Assembly: GCA_020633205.1 (NCBI GenBank)
Contig: JACKEB010000023.1
Location: 28,396 to 92,395 of the forward strand
DNA: 64,000 nt
Origin: Polyangiaceae bacterium
GTDB lineage: Bacteria; Myxococcota_A; Polyangia; Polyangiales; Polyangiaceae
Direction: 5' to 3'
Every line of letters starts with the position of its first letter. Position 1 is the first letter of the stretch. Made by a program: the position numbers and the translations under genes. The notes beneath the pieces are model-generated. The model had not been told where the DNA came from. It worked only from the letters and a program-made list of their open reading frames with translations, and ran no database searches. Below are positions 54,174-62,794 of this stretch, one piece after another.

Positions 54174-55229
54174 ATGAGCTCCCATCACTCATTGGATGAG
54201 CAGCGCGCTGTTGATGCACCGCGCTGTGGGATCGAGCTGCCTCAGCCGGAGACGCTGGCGCAGCTCGTGCTCATTTTTGGGGGTGAGGTACGCGGTTTGG
54301 AGCCAGAGCACTCCATCCAGCGGCTGGTTTCGCCTCAGGACGCGACTCGCGTCGACGATCTGTCGTTCGTCACTCACCCTCGCTACCTCGAGCAGGCCAT
54401 GGCGCAGGCAGGGATTGCCCTGACCCGGCCCAGTCTCGCATCGCGCCTGCCACGCGCGTGGGCTCATGAGAATCCGAGTTGGGTGTTGGCCCAGCTGCTC
54501 GAGCGGGTTGCAGGGTCGCTTCGGGCTGCAGGGTCGCTTCGGGCTGCAGGGTCGCTTCGGGCTGCAGGGTCGCTTCGCGACCGGGCTGCAGAGTCGCTTC
54601 GGGCTGTGGAGTCGCTTCGCGACCGCGAGGACTGGAGCGGGAGCGCCTGTCATGAGGCTCGCGTTGCGCCGTCCGCGGTGGTCCATTCGGGTGCCTCGCT
54701 GCATGCTAGTGTGGTGGTCGAGCCCGGCGCCGTGATTTTCCCTCGCGTCCGCATCGAAGCAGATGTGGTCGTGGGGGCTGGCAGCGTCGTTGGCCGAGCT
54801 GGATTTGGCTGGGCGCAAGGGCCATCCGGGGCCGTGCGAATTCCTCAGCTCGCCGGCGTGATCTTGGAACAAGGGGTGGAGCTCGGCGCGAACTGCACCA
54901 TCGACTCGGGGTGTCTGCGACCCACACGCATTGGGCGCGATACGAAGCTCGACGCGCAGGTTCACGTCGGGCACAACGCGCAACTTGGGGAACGCTGCTT
55001 GATTGCAGCGCAGTGTGGATTTGCCGGCTCGTGCGAAGTCGGGAACGAAGTGCGTATGGGCGGACAATCCGGCGTCGCGGATCACGTCCGCGTCGGCGAT
55101 CGGGCCCAGGTCGCCGCGAAGACCGGTGTGATCCGGGATGTACCGGCGGGTGAGGTCGTGGCAGGCTTCCCAGCGGTCTCCCGGAATCGCTGGCTGCGTG
55201 CCACCGCGAAACTGTTCTCGGGACGGTGA
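54174..55229 (+). CDS. lpxD: UDP-3-O-acyl-glucosamine N-acyltransferase with in-frame repeat insertion
   Basis: 351 residues. The N-terminal LpxD domain (about 20-110) has VSPQDATRVDDLSFVTHPRY. The left-handed beta helix (about 160-320) contains the catalytic His region VHVGHNAQLGERC and ends KTGVIRDVPAGEVVAGFPAV. Between these domains an 18-bp tandem repeat adds a Gly-Ser-Leu-Arg-Ala-Ala stretch (GSLRAA x4 plus variants). LpxD adds the second 3-hydroxyacyl chain in lipid A synthesis. The ATG at 54174 is chosen; the upstream open frame overlaps the skp gene and is rejected. Confidence 0.93.
   Translation: MSSHHSLDEQRAVDAPRCGIELPQPETLAQLVLIFGGEVRGLEPEHSIQRLVSPQDATRVDDLSFVTHPRYLEQAMAQAGIALTRPSLASRLPRAWAHENPSWVLAQLLERVAGSLRAAGSLRAAGSLRAAGSLRDRAAESLRAVESLRDREDWSGSACHEARVAPSAVVHSGASLHASVVVEPGAVIFPRVRIEADVVVGAGSVVGRAGFGWAQGPSGAVRIPQLAGVILEQGVELGANCTIDSGCLRPTRIGRDTKLDAQVHVGHNAQLGERCLIAAQCGFAGSCEVGNEVRMGGQSGVADHVRVGDRAQVAAKTGVIRDVPAGEVVAGFPAVSRNRWLRATAKLFSGR
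54511..54628 (+). repeat. 18-bp in-frame tandem repeat in lpxD
   Basis: The unit GCAGGGTCGCTTCGGGCT is repeated about four times from 54511. It is followed by variants containing the palindrome GGTCGCTTCGCGACC, and it encodes GSLRAA-type units and related ESLRA/ESLRD variants. The near identity of the copies indicates recent expansion. Confidence 0.9.
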
Positions 55230-55232
55230 AGG

Positions 55233-55697
55233 ATGAACGAGCGAGCTAGGCCGATCAAAGTCGACATCCAGAAGATCCTGGAGATCTTGCCGCATCGCTA
55301 TCCATTCGTGCTGGTCGATCGCGTCACCGAGATCAAGGTCAACGAGAGCATTCGCGGCCACAAGATGGTCAGCCACAACGAACCGTGGGTGCAAGGCCAC
55401 TTCCCTGGCCGCCCGATCATGCCCGGGGTGCTGATCATCGAAGCCCTAGCTCAGATCGGCGGCATCTTGGCCTACGCGTCGGACCCCTTCGATCCCACTG
55501 GGAGCCTGATGTACTTCCTCGGGATCGACAACGCGAAGTTTCGCCAGACCGTTACCCCGGGGGACCGCCTCGACCTGTACGTTGAAGTGAAGCACCACCG
55601 GTCCAATGTGTGGAAGCTGCGTGGTGAGGCGACGGTCGATGGAACGCTGTGTGCGCAGGGGGAACTCTTGGCGTCGATCATCGATCGCGACAAGTAG
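55233..55697 (+). CDS. fabZ: 3-hydroxyacyl-ACP dehydratase FabZ
   Basis: 154 residues. The hot-dog fold catalytic pair is present: His in LPHRYPFVLVDRV and Glu in HFPGRPIMPGVLIIEALAQ. FabZ dehydrates 3-hydroxyacyl-ACP in fatty-acid elongation and competes with LpxA/LpxD for the same acyl-ACP. The gene follows lpxD by three bases, so it is clearly in the same operon. Confidence 0.97.
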   Translation: MNERARPIKVDIQKILEILPHRYPFVLVDRVTEIKVNESIRGHKMVSHNEPWVQGHFPGRPIMPGVLIIEALAQIGGILAYASDPFDPTGSLMYFLGIDNAKFRQTVTPGDRLDLYVEVKHHRSNVWKLRGEATVDGTLCAQGELLASIIDRDK

Positions 55698-55734
55698 TAT
55701 CCGTAGGGTAACAGACTCAACCTGGAGCAGCAGC

Positions 55735-56493
55735 GTGTCCCAGATTCACCAGACCGCCGTGGTCGATGGCGCCGCGAAGCTCGGCGACGGCGTGCGCATC
55801 GGTCCGTTTTGTGTCGTCGAGGGCGACGTGGAGCTTGGCGCGGGCACCGAGCTCGTGAGCCACGTGGTGATCCGGGCTGGCGCGCGCCTCGGAGCAAACA
55901 ACCAGGTGCATCCGTTCTCGGTGATCGGCGGGCCTCCCCAGGACAAGTCGCACACCGGGCGTGAGAGCTGGGTCCAGATTGGCGACGACAACGTCTTTCG
56001 CGAATCGTGCACGGTGCACGGCGGCACCCACAAGGGAGATGGGACGACGCGAATCGGAAACTCTGGCCTCTTCATGGTGGGCGCGCATGTCGCCCACGAC
56101 TGCGACGTCGGCGATCGCGTGATCCTGACAAACTACGTGTCGCTCGGAGGACATGTGGTGGTGGAGCACGCGGCGGTGCTGGGTGGACACGTCGCCGTGG
56201 CGCCCTTCTGCCGCATTGGTCGCATCGTGTTCGCCGCCGGTGGCGCGATGATCGAGCGCAGCGTGCCTCCGTTTTTGACGGTGGCGGGTGACCGCGCGCG
56301 AGTGCGCGGCGTGAACAGCGTCGGGCTGCGTCGCAACCAGGTGCCGGAAGACAGCATCCGCGCTCTGCGCTCCGCTCAGCGCACGCTCTACGCCGGTGGC
56401 GAGCCGCTGAGGGTGGCGGCCGAGCGCCTGCGAGCAGAGGCGAGCGACGACTTCGTGCGCCAGCTGCTCACCGCGATCCTCGCGGAGACCTAG
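55735..56493 (+). CDS. lpxA: UDP-N-acetylglucosamine acyltransferase
   Basis: 252 residues. Hexapeptide-repeat beta helix (IGPFCVVEGDVELGAGTEL and onward) with the catalytic region LFMVGAHVAHDCDVGD, which carries the two conserved His of LpxA. The helical C-terminal domain follows (SIRALRSAQRTLYAGGEPLR). It transfers a 3-hydroxyacyl chain to UDP-GlcNAc, the first step of lipid A synthesis. The start is a GTG at 55735 with GGAG upstream; an extended open frame overlaps fabZ and is rejected. No lpxB follows; the next gene is convergent. Confidence 0.95.
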   Translation: MSQIHQTAVVDGAAKLGDGVRIGPFCVVEGDVELGAGTELVSHVVIRAGARLGANNQVHPFSVIGGPPQDKSHTGRESWVQIGDDNVFRESCTVHGGTHKGDGTTRIGNSGLFMVGAHVAHDCDVGDRVILTNYVSLGGHVVVEHAAVLGGHVAVAPFCRIGRIVFAAGGAMIERSVPPFLTVAGDRARVRGVNSVGLRRNQVPEDSIRALRSAQRTLYAGGEPLRVAAERLRAEASDDFVRQLLTAILAET

Positions 56494-56516
56494 GTGTTGC
56501 CGCGCGGTAGCGCGCT

Positions 56517-57821
56517 TCAGGTTTTCGCGCGGTGGAAGGGCCCGCTGACTTCGAAGGTGTATCCGTCGTCACTGTTCTTCGAAGGTCCCCGCTGGGAGCT
56601 GAAGTAAAGCCGGGTGCCGCTGGGATCGAAGGCGAGTCCGGTGATCTCCGACTCTAGGTGACCCTCTACCTGAAGCAATGCCTTAATGCTGCCGTCGGGG
56701 AGGATCGCGCAGACTTCCATGTCACCGCCGTCCTCCGCTACGAGCACGTCGCCTGACGCAGAGACGATCACGTTGTCGACCCCAGTCAGGATCGGGGTCT
56801 GGTGAGTCGCCGCGTCGTACAGCACCTTAATGCTCTCGCTCTTGACGTCATACGCCCAGATGCGGTTGTCGCCCTTGGTGGAAAAGTAGATCACGCCGTT
56901 GTGGTGATAGATCCCTTCGCCTCCCCTGAACGCAGTGCTGTCGGGGACCTGAGAGCGGGTAGGGGTTGCGCTGCTGAATTCAGGATCCGGTACGTCGAGC
57001 CACGTGACCTGGTTCTGTGCATCGACCTTTGCGACCTGGAGCTTGCCAGCACTCAGGTCTGCGCGTCCGCTCTCGGTGAGGCTGTTCGGAACGTAGCGAT
57101 ACAGCCGTCCGTCGGATTCATCTTCCGTGAGGTAGAGGTGCTGATTGACGGGCTCCACCGCCACGGCTTCATGCTTGAACACGCCAAGGGCCGGTCGCTT
57201 CTCGGCTGGTTTGTCTCCGCGCGGATAGCACTCCCAGACCGCGCCCTTGGCGATCTCCTCACAGGACAACCACGTCCCCCACGGTGTCGGGCCACCAGCG
57301 CAGTTCACCGACGACTGCTCGAGGATGCGATACGCGTCGACCACGTTGCCCTGAATGTCGAAGCGCAGCGCGCTCACACCGCCGTTGAACGGGATCTCCG
57401 AGTTAGACACGTAGATCCAGCCGCCGTCCTCCAGGAGATACGTTGCGCCACCGTCGGGAGCGGGGTGCCAGACATAGTCTGACGAGGCAACGGGTGGTTT
57501 GAGACTCCTCGCGACGATCCGCGAGGTAAAGCCCGCGGGTAACCGCACGCCGTTTGCGTCTGCGTCGCCCAAGGGACCGATGTCGCCTATGAGCGACTCG
57601 AGTTCAGGTCCTTGGGCGAACCCGCCAGTCCCCCCGGTTCCACTGCCAGCCGCTCCACCGCTCCCGCCAGCGCTACCACTACCGGCGTGCCCACCGGCGC
57701 CACCGCTGCCGGACTGCCCGCCGCCACTCCCCTTAGAGCTATCCGCCTCGCTGCACGCCACGAGGCCGGCGAAGCCGGCGAGTCCCTGAGCCACGAAGTA
57801 GCGACGGGAGAGCTTTTTCAT
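56517..57821 (-). CDS. PhoX-like (DUF839) lipoprotein
   Basis: 434 residues. The N-terminus MKKLSRRYFVAQGLAGFAGL has an RR pair and ends in a lipobox Cys at about residue 23, followed by a Gly/Ser linker. The beta-propeller-like body has PhoX/DUF839 motifs (FKHEAVAVEPVNQHLYLTED, RGGEGIYHHNGVIYFSTKGD, GVDNVIVSASGDVLVAEDGG). PhoX proteins are calcium-dependent alkaline phosphatases; whether this member is active is not clear. The stop of the upstream gene and this start share one base (TGATG). Confidence 0.82.
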   Translation of the reverse strand: MKKLSRRYFVAQGLAGFAGLVACSEADSSKGSGGGQSGSGGAGGHAGSGSAGGSGGAAGSGTGGTGGFAQGPELESLIGDIGPLGDADANGVRLPAGFTSRIVARSLKPPVASSDYVWHPAPDGGATYLLEDGGWIYVSNSEIPFNGGVSALRFDIQGNVVDAYRILEQSSVNCAGGPTPWGTWLSCEEIAKGAVWECYPRGDKPAEKRPALGVFKHEAVAVEPVNQHLYLTEDESDGRLYRYVPNSLTESGRADLSAGKLQVAKVDAQNQVTWLDVPDPEFSSATPTRSQVPDSTAFRGGEGIYHHNGVIYFSTKGDNRIWAYDVKSESIKVLYDAATHQTPILTGVDNVIVSASGDVLVAEDGGDMEVCAILPDGSIKALLQVEGHLESEITGLAFDPSGTRLYFSSQRGPSKNSDDGYTFEVSGPFHRAKT

Positions 57822-58825
57822 CAGATGTCGCAGACCCCGATCTGTGCGCCCGCCACGTTGATCGCGGTTTGGCTACCGTCGACCAATCCGTAGCAAGTCT
57901 CGCCGCCGGAGCAGGAGCCGCCGACGTTGTTACAGCCCTTGAGGCACTCTGTACCGATGCAGATGGTGCCAGCGGCGCACTCAACGCCCGTTGGACAGCT
58001 GCCGTGATGCCCTGCGGAACCCGCCTCGGTACATACGCTCGAGTTGTCCTGAGTGGGGACGCACGCAAGACCTGCCCCGCAAGCTTGGTAAGGGGCGCTC
58101 GAGGACTGCGGGAGCGCGGGGTTACAGGTGCGCGAGCAGGTCTTGAAGCCTGGAATGATGGTGAACGTGCCCGCGTTGTCGTAGCCGACCTCTCCGCAGA
58201 CATCGAAGGTGCCGCTGCAGTCAGCGCTGGTGTCACAGTACTGCTGGCAGGAACCGCCGACGCAGTCATACCCAGCCTGGCAATCCGCGGGTGCCGAACA
58301 CGCGTTGTACGGCAGCGCGGTTCCCTGTGAGAAACACGCGCTCGTCCCGTCCGCTTGCCGGATCTGGCACATCTGACCAGCCGCACAGCCACACTGAGAG
58401 CCGCTTGAAGTCCAGGTGTCGCAAATGCCTAGGCCGGAAGGCGAGGTGCATGTTCCGCCGGAGCCCGAGCTGCCTGCCGATCCCGAGCTACCACCTGTGC
58501 CGGAACTCCCTGCGGAACCCGAGCTGCCTGCTGAGCCGGAGCTGCCGCCCGCGCCGCCTGCCGCCGTGCCGCCGTTCCCCGCGGAACCAGAGCTGCCACC
58601 GCTCGCGGTGTTGCCGGTTCCACCCTGGTCGGTTCCACCTTGGTTTGCGCCGCCTTGGTCAGTCCCACCCTGATCGGTCCCGCCTTGGGCGGAGCCTGCG
58701 ACCGCACCGCTTCCGCCTTGTCCTGCGTTGCTGGTTCCGCCGACCCCAACCGAAGGATCATCTGCAGTTGCACAGGCGTTGAGGATCAGAGCGGAGGGAA
58801 TAAGCAGAAGGGTCCAAGCACGCAT
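57821..58825 (-). CDS. Cys-rich lipoprotein with Gly-rich linker
   Basis: 334 residues. The signal peptide (TLLLIPSALILNAC) has its lipobox Cys near residue 18. About 100 residues of GG/SGSAG repeats include QGGTDQGGT units. The rest is Cys-rich: CDTWTSSGSQCGCAAGQMCQ, CSAPADCQAGYDCVGGSCQQYC and CNPALPQSSS. The spacing resembles repeated small disulfide modules found in myxobacterial surface proteins. No enzyme motif is seen. It is coupled to the downstream PhoX-like gene by TGATG. Confidence 0.82.
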   Translation of the reverse strand: MRAWTLLLIPSALILNACATADDPSVGVGGTSNAGQGGSGAVAGSAQGGTDQGGTDQGGANQGGTDQGGTGNTASGGSSGSAGNGGTAAGGAGGSSGSAGSSGSAGSSGTGGSSGSAGSSGSGGTCTSPSGLGICDTWTSSGSQCGCAAGQMCQIRQADGTSACFSQGTALPYNACSAPADCQAGYDCVGGSCQQYCDTSADCSGTFDVCGEVGYDNAGTFTIIPGFKTCSRTCNPALPQSSSAPYQACGAGLACVPTQDNSSVCTEAGSAGHHGSCPTGVECAAGTICIGTECLKGCNNVGGSCSGGETCYGLVDGSQTAINVAGAQIGVCDI

Positions 58826-58828
58826 CGG

Positions 58829-61804
58829 TCACTTACTTTCAAAGAGGTCGTCAAACACGCGATCGAACTCCTCATCGTCGTTCACCGCACGAGCAGCCGT
58901 AGCACGGGTGGGCTGCTGAGGCCTTAGGGCTTCGATGCGCTCCTTCACATCGCGGTACCCAGGATCACGTCGCGCAATCTTCTCGAAGTAGTAGACGGCC
59001 TCGGCCGCGCTCCCCTTCATTTCGTAGACGTTTCCCAGGTCGTAATACAGGCTCATCTCCTGTTCGACGGTCTTGTTCTGGGCAGCAAGTCCACGCACAT
59101 AAGCTTCGGCCGCGCGGTCGAGATCCCCCTGCTCCAGGTGGATCATTCCGATCATCGCGTAACACATGCATTCCCTTATGGAATCTCGCGAGGCTAACTC
59201 GAATTCACCAATCGCGTCGGCGAGGAGACCCATTTCCTTGTAGGCGACACCAAGATCGTAGTGCGTGGCGCTGTCTTGGTCGCTCACCTGAGCGCGAACA
59301 CCCTCTTTGAACTTGGCGAACACCTGATCGACGTCGACGTCGTCGTGGTGGGAGAACGCTCGGCTCTCTGGCGGAGCCGCCTCCTCGAGCTCGTCTAGTG
59401 CGCCAAGGCTGGCCGCGATGTCGAAGGCGTTGTCTTCGGGTGACTCAGAGAGCGGTGCGCGCTCTCGGGCTCCGCTTTCGGTGTCCGTCTGCGCTTCGAT
59501 GGCGAGTTCGATCTCCCGCAGCCGCTCGAGCAACAGCGGGTGGCCCGGGACTCGGCGAAGTTGGTCTTCGACGATCGCCTTCGCGTCCTCCCACAGCCCA
59601 CGCGCTGCGAAGAACTCCGCCTCGTCGAGCACCTCTTCGATGAGCTCGCTCTGACCTGAGTCGGCCGCAGCGCTCATCGGCTCCACGTCAGGCGGGGACG
59701 CGGTTTCGAGGTCGTCGTCGTCGAGCTCTTCGATGTCGTCGAAATCGACGCTGCTCGCCGCGCCTTGATCGACCTGAGCCAAGAACTGCGCATCCAAGTC
59801 GACGACGGTTGCGCCCGCGTCGAACTGAGGTTGAGCGTCACGGTTCGTGTAGTCCACCGGCGCGAAGTCGCCGCCCGACGCGTAGTCGGAACTTGCGGGG
59901 CCGAGGCCCGCCATCAAGTCGTCGTCCTCTTCCTCTGCGGTGAGCGGGAAGCTCGGCAGCGGTGCGTCGTCGAAGGGATCGTCGACCGCCTCGAAGCCTA
60001 CTGGAGGCTGGAGCGGCCGGTCGTTGGCCAACGCCTCAGAGGCGCCGATCTCTTCCAGGTCGTAGGACGGCAGCGGTTCGTTCGGGTCGTACGCTTGTTG
60101 CCCTTCGTATCCCTGCGGAGCTTGATAGGCTTGCTGTGGCTGCTCGTACTGGTACTCGGTCTGTTCGTAGTACTCGGCCTGTTCGTAGTACTCCTGGTTG
60201 CCTGCTTCTGCCGAATACTGTTGCTGCTCGTAGCCTTGCTCAGCGTACTGCTGCTCGGCGTACTGCTGCTCGGCGTACTGCTGCTCGTAGCCTTGCTCTG
60301 CGTAGTGCCCGGTGGGTTGCTCATGCTCGGAGTAGCCGGCGTATTCCTGTGCGTAGCCGCCGTATGCTCCCAGATCGGCCAGCATCTGGTTGGCGACGAC
60401 GTGCTCCGGCTCGGCCTCCAGCACTGCGTATAGCTGCGCTTCGGCGAGCTCCGGTCGACCCTCGTCCTGGTGGATCGCTGCGATCGTGATCATCTCCCCG
60501 ATGCTCGAGTCCCGATCACCGGACTCCCAGAGGATGTCGCGCAGCTTCTCGCGGATCGAGATTCCGCGCGGATCAATCTCGAGGGCGATGCGCAAGGTCT
60601 CGAGCGCCTTCGAGTAGAGACGCAGCTTGCGGAAGCTCTCAGCGTCGACGAGCGCCTTGCGCACGTGACCGCGCGCGTCCACCGAGTCCGGATCGATGAG
60701 CTCTTCGGCCGCCTCCAGTGCCTCGTCCACGACCACCACGTCAGGCGCGCTGTACTGCGGCTGACGATGGTCCTGGTATTGCTGTTGCGGGGGAGCGCTG
60801 TATTCAGGGACCGACTCAACCTCAGCGTCAGACACGCTCTCCACCGAGACGGGGCCCGGTTGCGTCTCAGCGGCGGGCTGACCGAGGCGCTGCAGAGCTG
60901 CCACGCCTTCGTCGTTGGGCGCGACGCTCAACAGGTGATCCAGGAGCTCGCGGAATAGCTGGGCGTTGTTCTGGTCGCGCGCGATGCGCGCCATCTCCTT
61001 GTACACCTCGATTGCCTTGGGACCCTGCCCAATCAGCGTGAACGCCCGGGCCAGCAGCGAGAGGATGTCGAGGTTTCGCGGCTCCTTTTGGAAAGCCGCT
61101 TGGAGCTTGGCGAGCGCCTGCAGCCCGTCTTGCTGGCCACCGCGCTCGATGTACAGCTCGGCCGCGACCAAAGCGTACTTTGTTTCCGGGCGGAAGTGGA
61201 GGATGCGCTCCACGACCTTGAGCGCGTCATCTCGCCGCCGGAGCTCGAGCAGCAGCTGGGAAGCAGTCCAAAACGACTCGATGGCTTCGTCCAGAGACTG
61301 CACGCGGCAGCACGCTTCAGCGAGCCGCAAGTGGGGCAGTGGATTGGTTTGATCCAAGCTGACCATCTTGCGGAAGACTTCGATCGCGTCGCGGTCGCGG
61401 CCTCCTCGCTGGAGGCGCGTGGCTACTTCGTCGTAGGCCGCGAGAGCGTCGCTGGTCAGGCCGAGCTGCGTGTAGATCTCCGCGAGCTTGGGGACGATGT
61501 GCCCGTAGCGATCAGCTAGCTGCGGTACGTGCTTTTGCACCAGCTCGCGGATCTGCTTGTAGACAGCGATCGCCTTCAGCGCGAAGCCCTGTTGGGAGTA
61601 GTACTGCCCAACTCGATCGTAGGTCGCGATCGCTTCTGCATAGGCCTGCATGCGGGCCTGCAAGTCGCCGATCTTGAGCAACGTGCGCGCGTCGTTCGGA
61701 TCGGCTTGAACGATCTTCTGATACTCCTCGATTGCCCGGTCGTACTTCTTCTTGTCGACGTACTTCTGGGCAGTCTGGAGAGTCTTCTCGCGGTCGAGGG
61801 CCAC
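58829..61804 (-). CDS. Large TPR protein
   Basis: 991 residues. N-terminal TPR repeats cover about residues 1-310 (KYVDKKKYDRAIEEYQKIVQ and onward). A second TPR block (about 380-470) is followed by a Tyr/Gln/Glu-rich disordered segment with YAEQQ repeats. An acidic linker leads to the C-terminal TPR block (about 840-950) and the ending DEEFDRVFDDLF. No signal peptide, membrane segment or catalytic motif is seen. The layout recalls SgmX-type TPR scaffolds of myxobacterial type IV pilus polarity, but this identity is a guess. The last codons abut the adjacent lipoprotein gene by three bases. Confidence 0.85.
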   Translation of the reverse strand: MALDREKTLQTAQKYVDKKKYDRAIEEYQKIVQADPNDARTLLKIGDLQARMQAYAEAIATYDRVGQYYSQQGFALKAIAVYKQIRELVQKHVPQLADRYGHIVPKLAEIYTQLGLTSDALAAYDEVATRLQRGGRDRDAIEVFRKMVSLDQTNPLPHLRLAEACCRVQSLDEAIESFWTASQLLLELRRRDDALKVVERILHFRPETKYALVAAELYIERGGQQDGLQALAKLQAAFQKEPRNLDILSLLARAFTLIGQGPKAIEVYKEMARIARDQNNAQLFRELLDHLLSVAPNDEGVAALQRLGQPAAETQPGPVSVESVSDAEVESVPEYSAPPQQQYQDHRQPQYSAPDVVVVDEALEAAEELIDPDSVDARGHVRKALVDAESFRKLRLYSKALETLRIALEIDPRGISIREKLRDILWESGDRDSSIGEMITIAAIHQDEGRPELAEAQLYAVLEAEPEHVVANQMLADLGAYGGYAQEYAGYSEHEQPTGHYAEQGYEQQYAEQQYAEQQYAEQGYEQQQYSAEAGNQEYYEQAEYYEQTEYQYEQPQQAYQAPQGYEGQQAYDPNEPLPSYDLEEIGASEALANDRPLQPPVGFEAVDDPFDDAPLPSFPLTAEEEDDDLMAGLGPASSDYASGGDFAPVDYTNRDAQPQFDAGATVVDLDAQFLAQVDQGAASSVDFDDIEELDDDDLETASPPDVEPMSAAADSGQSELIEEVLDEAEFFAARGLWEDAKAIVEDQLRRVPGHPLLLERLREIELAIEAQTDTESGARERAPLSESPEDNAFDIAASLGALDELEEAAPPESRAFSHHDDVDVDQVFAKFKEGVRAQVSDQDSATHYDLGVAYKEMGLLADAIGEFELASRDSIRECMCYAMIGMIHLEQGDLDRAAEAYVRGLAAQNKTVEQEMSLYYDLGNVYEMKGSAAEAVYYFEKIARRDPGYRDVKERIEALRPQQPTRATAARAVNDDEEFDRVFDDLFESK
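60200..60330 (-). repeat. In-frame YAEQQ-type repeat in the TPR protein
   Basis: Plus-strand units CTGCTCGGCGTACTG / CTGCTCGTAGCC recur between about 60220 and 60310. On the minus strand they encode QYAEQ and YEQQ units inside the disordered segment. Copies are nearly identical, as in other recent repeat expansions of this window. Boundaries are approximate. Confidence 0.6.
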
Positions 61805-62051
61805 GGCCTCTAGGTTGCTCCTCGTCGCGCTCCGGGGTGGTGCGCGCGATCGTGTGTGCAGGTCTCGCGCCGAGCTGGTGCGAGTGGGGTGATTCCCGCG
61901 CTCCTGCAGGGGAATCTGGGAACGCTCGAAATGCTACGACCCCACGCCCGGCAGGGTCAAGCGAGCCTCTTGGTTTAGCACACTCGCCCGACCAGCCCTC
62001 GTTTCCAGTCATCGCACACGTGCGTTGTTGAGTCGGGGGCGTCGGTGCGAG

Positions 62052-62471
62052 TCAGAAGGGTTTCAACACCGCAAAGACCGCGGTCAGCGCAGCCAGCACC
62101 AACACGCCCCAGCCCATCATCGGAGCGGGGCCCGGATCGCTCAGCTTGCCTTGAGCCATCTTCTTCGCGCGGGCCCCAATCACGTGATGCAGGCCAATCA
62201 CGATGAACGCGAAGAGCAGCTTCCCGTGCATGAACTTGGTGGCCACGAAGTAGTGTTGGGTGTTCATGACTAGCTGCGTCAGACCAGCGACGAAGGCCAG
62301 AATGAAGCCGGGATTCGCGAGACGTTGGTAGACCAGGTAGGCGACCCTCCCGCGTTCTTTCGGATCTGCCGAGGAGTCCCCGAGGATCAACGCAGTGGCG
62401 CAAATCGAGCCGATCCACAGCAGGTCGCCGATCACGTGGGCGCTAATCAGAATCGAGGGGAGTCCAGTCAT
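62052..62471 (-). CDS. CopD/HemJ-like four-helix membrane protein
   Basis: 139 residues with four hydrophobic helices. Histidines lie at helix ends (SAHVIGDLLW, MHGKLLFAFIVIGLHHVIG), as in the HemJ/CopD clan, where they bind heme or copper. HemJ is the heme-dependent protoporphyrinogen oxidase, but typical HemJ motifs are only partly visible here and the window also has hemY, so a role in heme or copper handling is only suggested. It lies upstream of the TPR gene (minus strand), separated by about 250 bases that hold no recognised feature. Confidence 0.65.
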   Translation of the reverse strand: MTGLPSILISAHVIGDLLWIGSICATALILGDSSADPKERGRVAYLVYQRLANPGFILAFVAGLTQLVMNTQHYFVATKFMHGKLLFAFIVIGLHHVIGARAKKMAQGKLSDPGPAPMMGWGVLVLAALTAVFAVLKPF

Positions 62472-62794
62472 GGGGCGGACTATTCAACATCAAAGGCGGC
62501 GACGGCAAGGCGGCGACGGCAACGTTGCATGCTGTGTCCCGCGCCCAGTCTTTTTCCGGCGAACGTGGGGAGTCACCCAATTCGCGCCCGGGAGGCGCGA
62601 ACGAGTGACAATTCGGCTGCGCTCCTTGCACTGCTTGAGTGTGCAGTGGTTCGACCCGCTTTGCTCCGTGGGTGCGCGCCCCTTGCGGCTCATCGCAAGC
62701 GGCAGCATGGTCTCGTAGTTGTGCCTCACGCGCCGCAGCATGACTGCGGACAGTACCCAACCGAGCAACCCGCTCGAGAGGACCGAGACTCAGA
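62472..62794. other. Intergenic region between CopD-like gene and tldD
   Basis: About 320 bases between divergent genes. It contains a two-copy direct repeat AAGGCGGCGACGGC near 62490-62517 and no convincing gene. It is likely to contain promoters for both flanking genes. Confidence 0.5.

Noticed and set aside
59765..60433. Leu/Val-rich plus-strand frame opposite the TPR protein
   Set aside because: It resembles a membrane protein only because it is the antisense of Gln/Tyr/Glu repeats; no start signal or family match.
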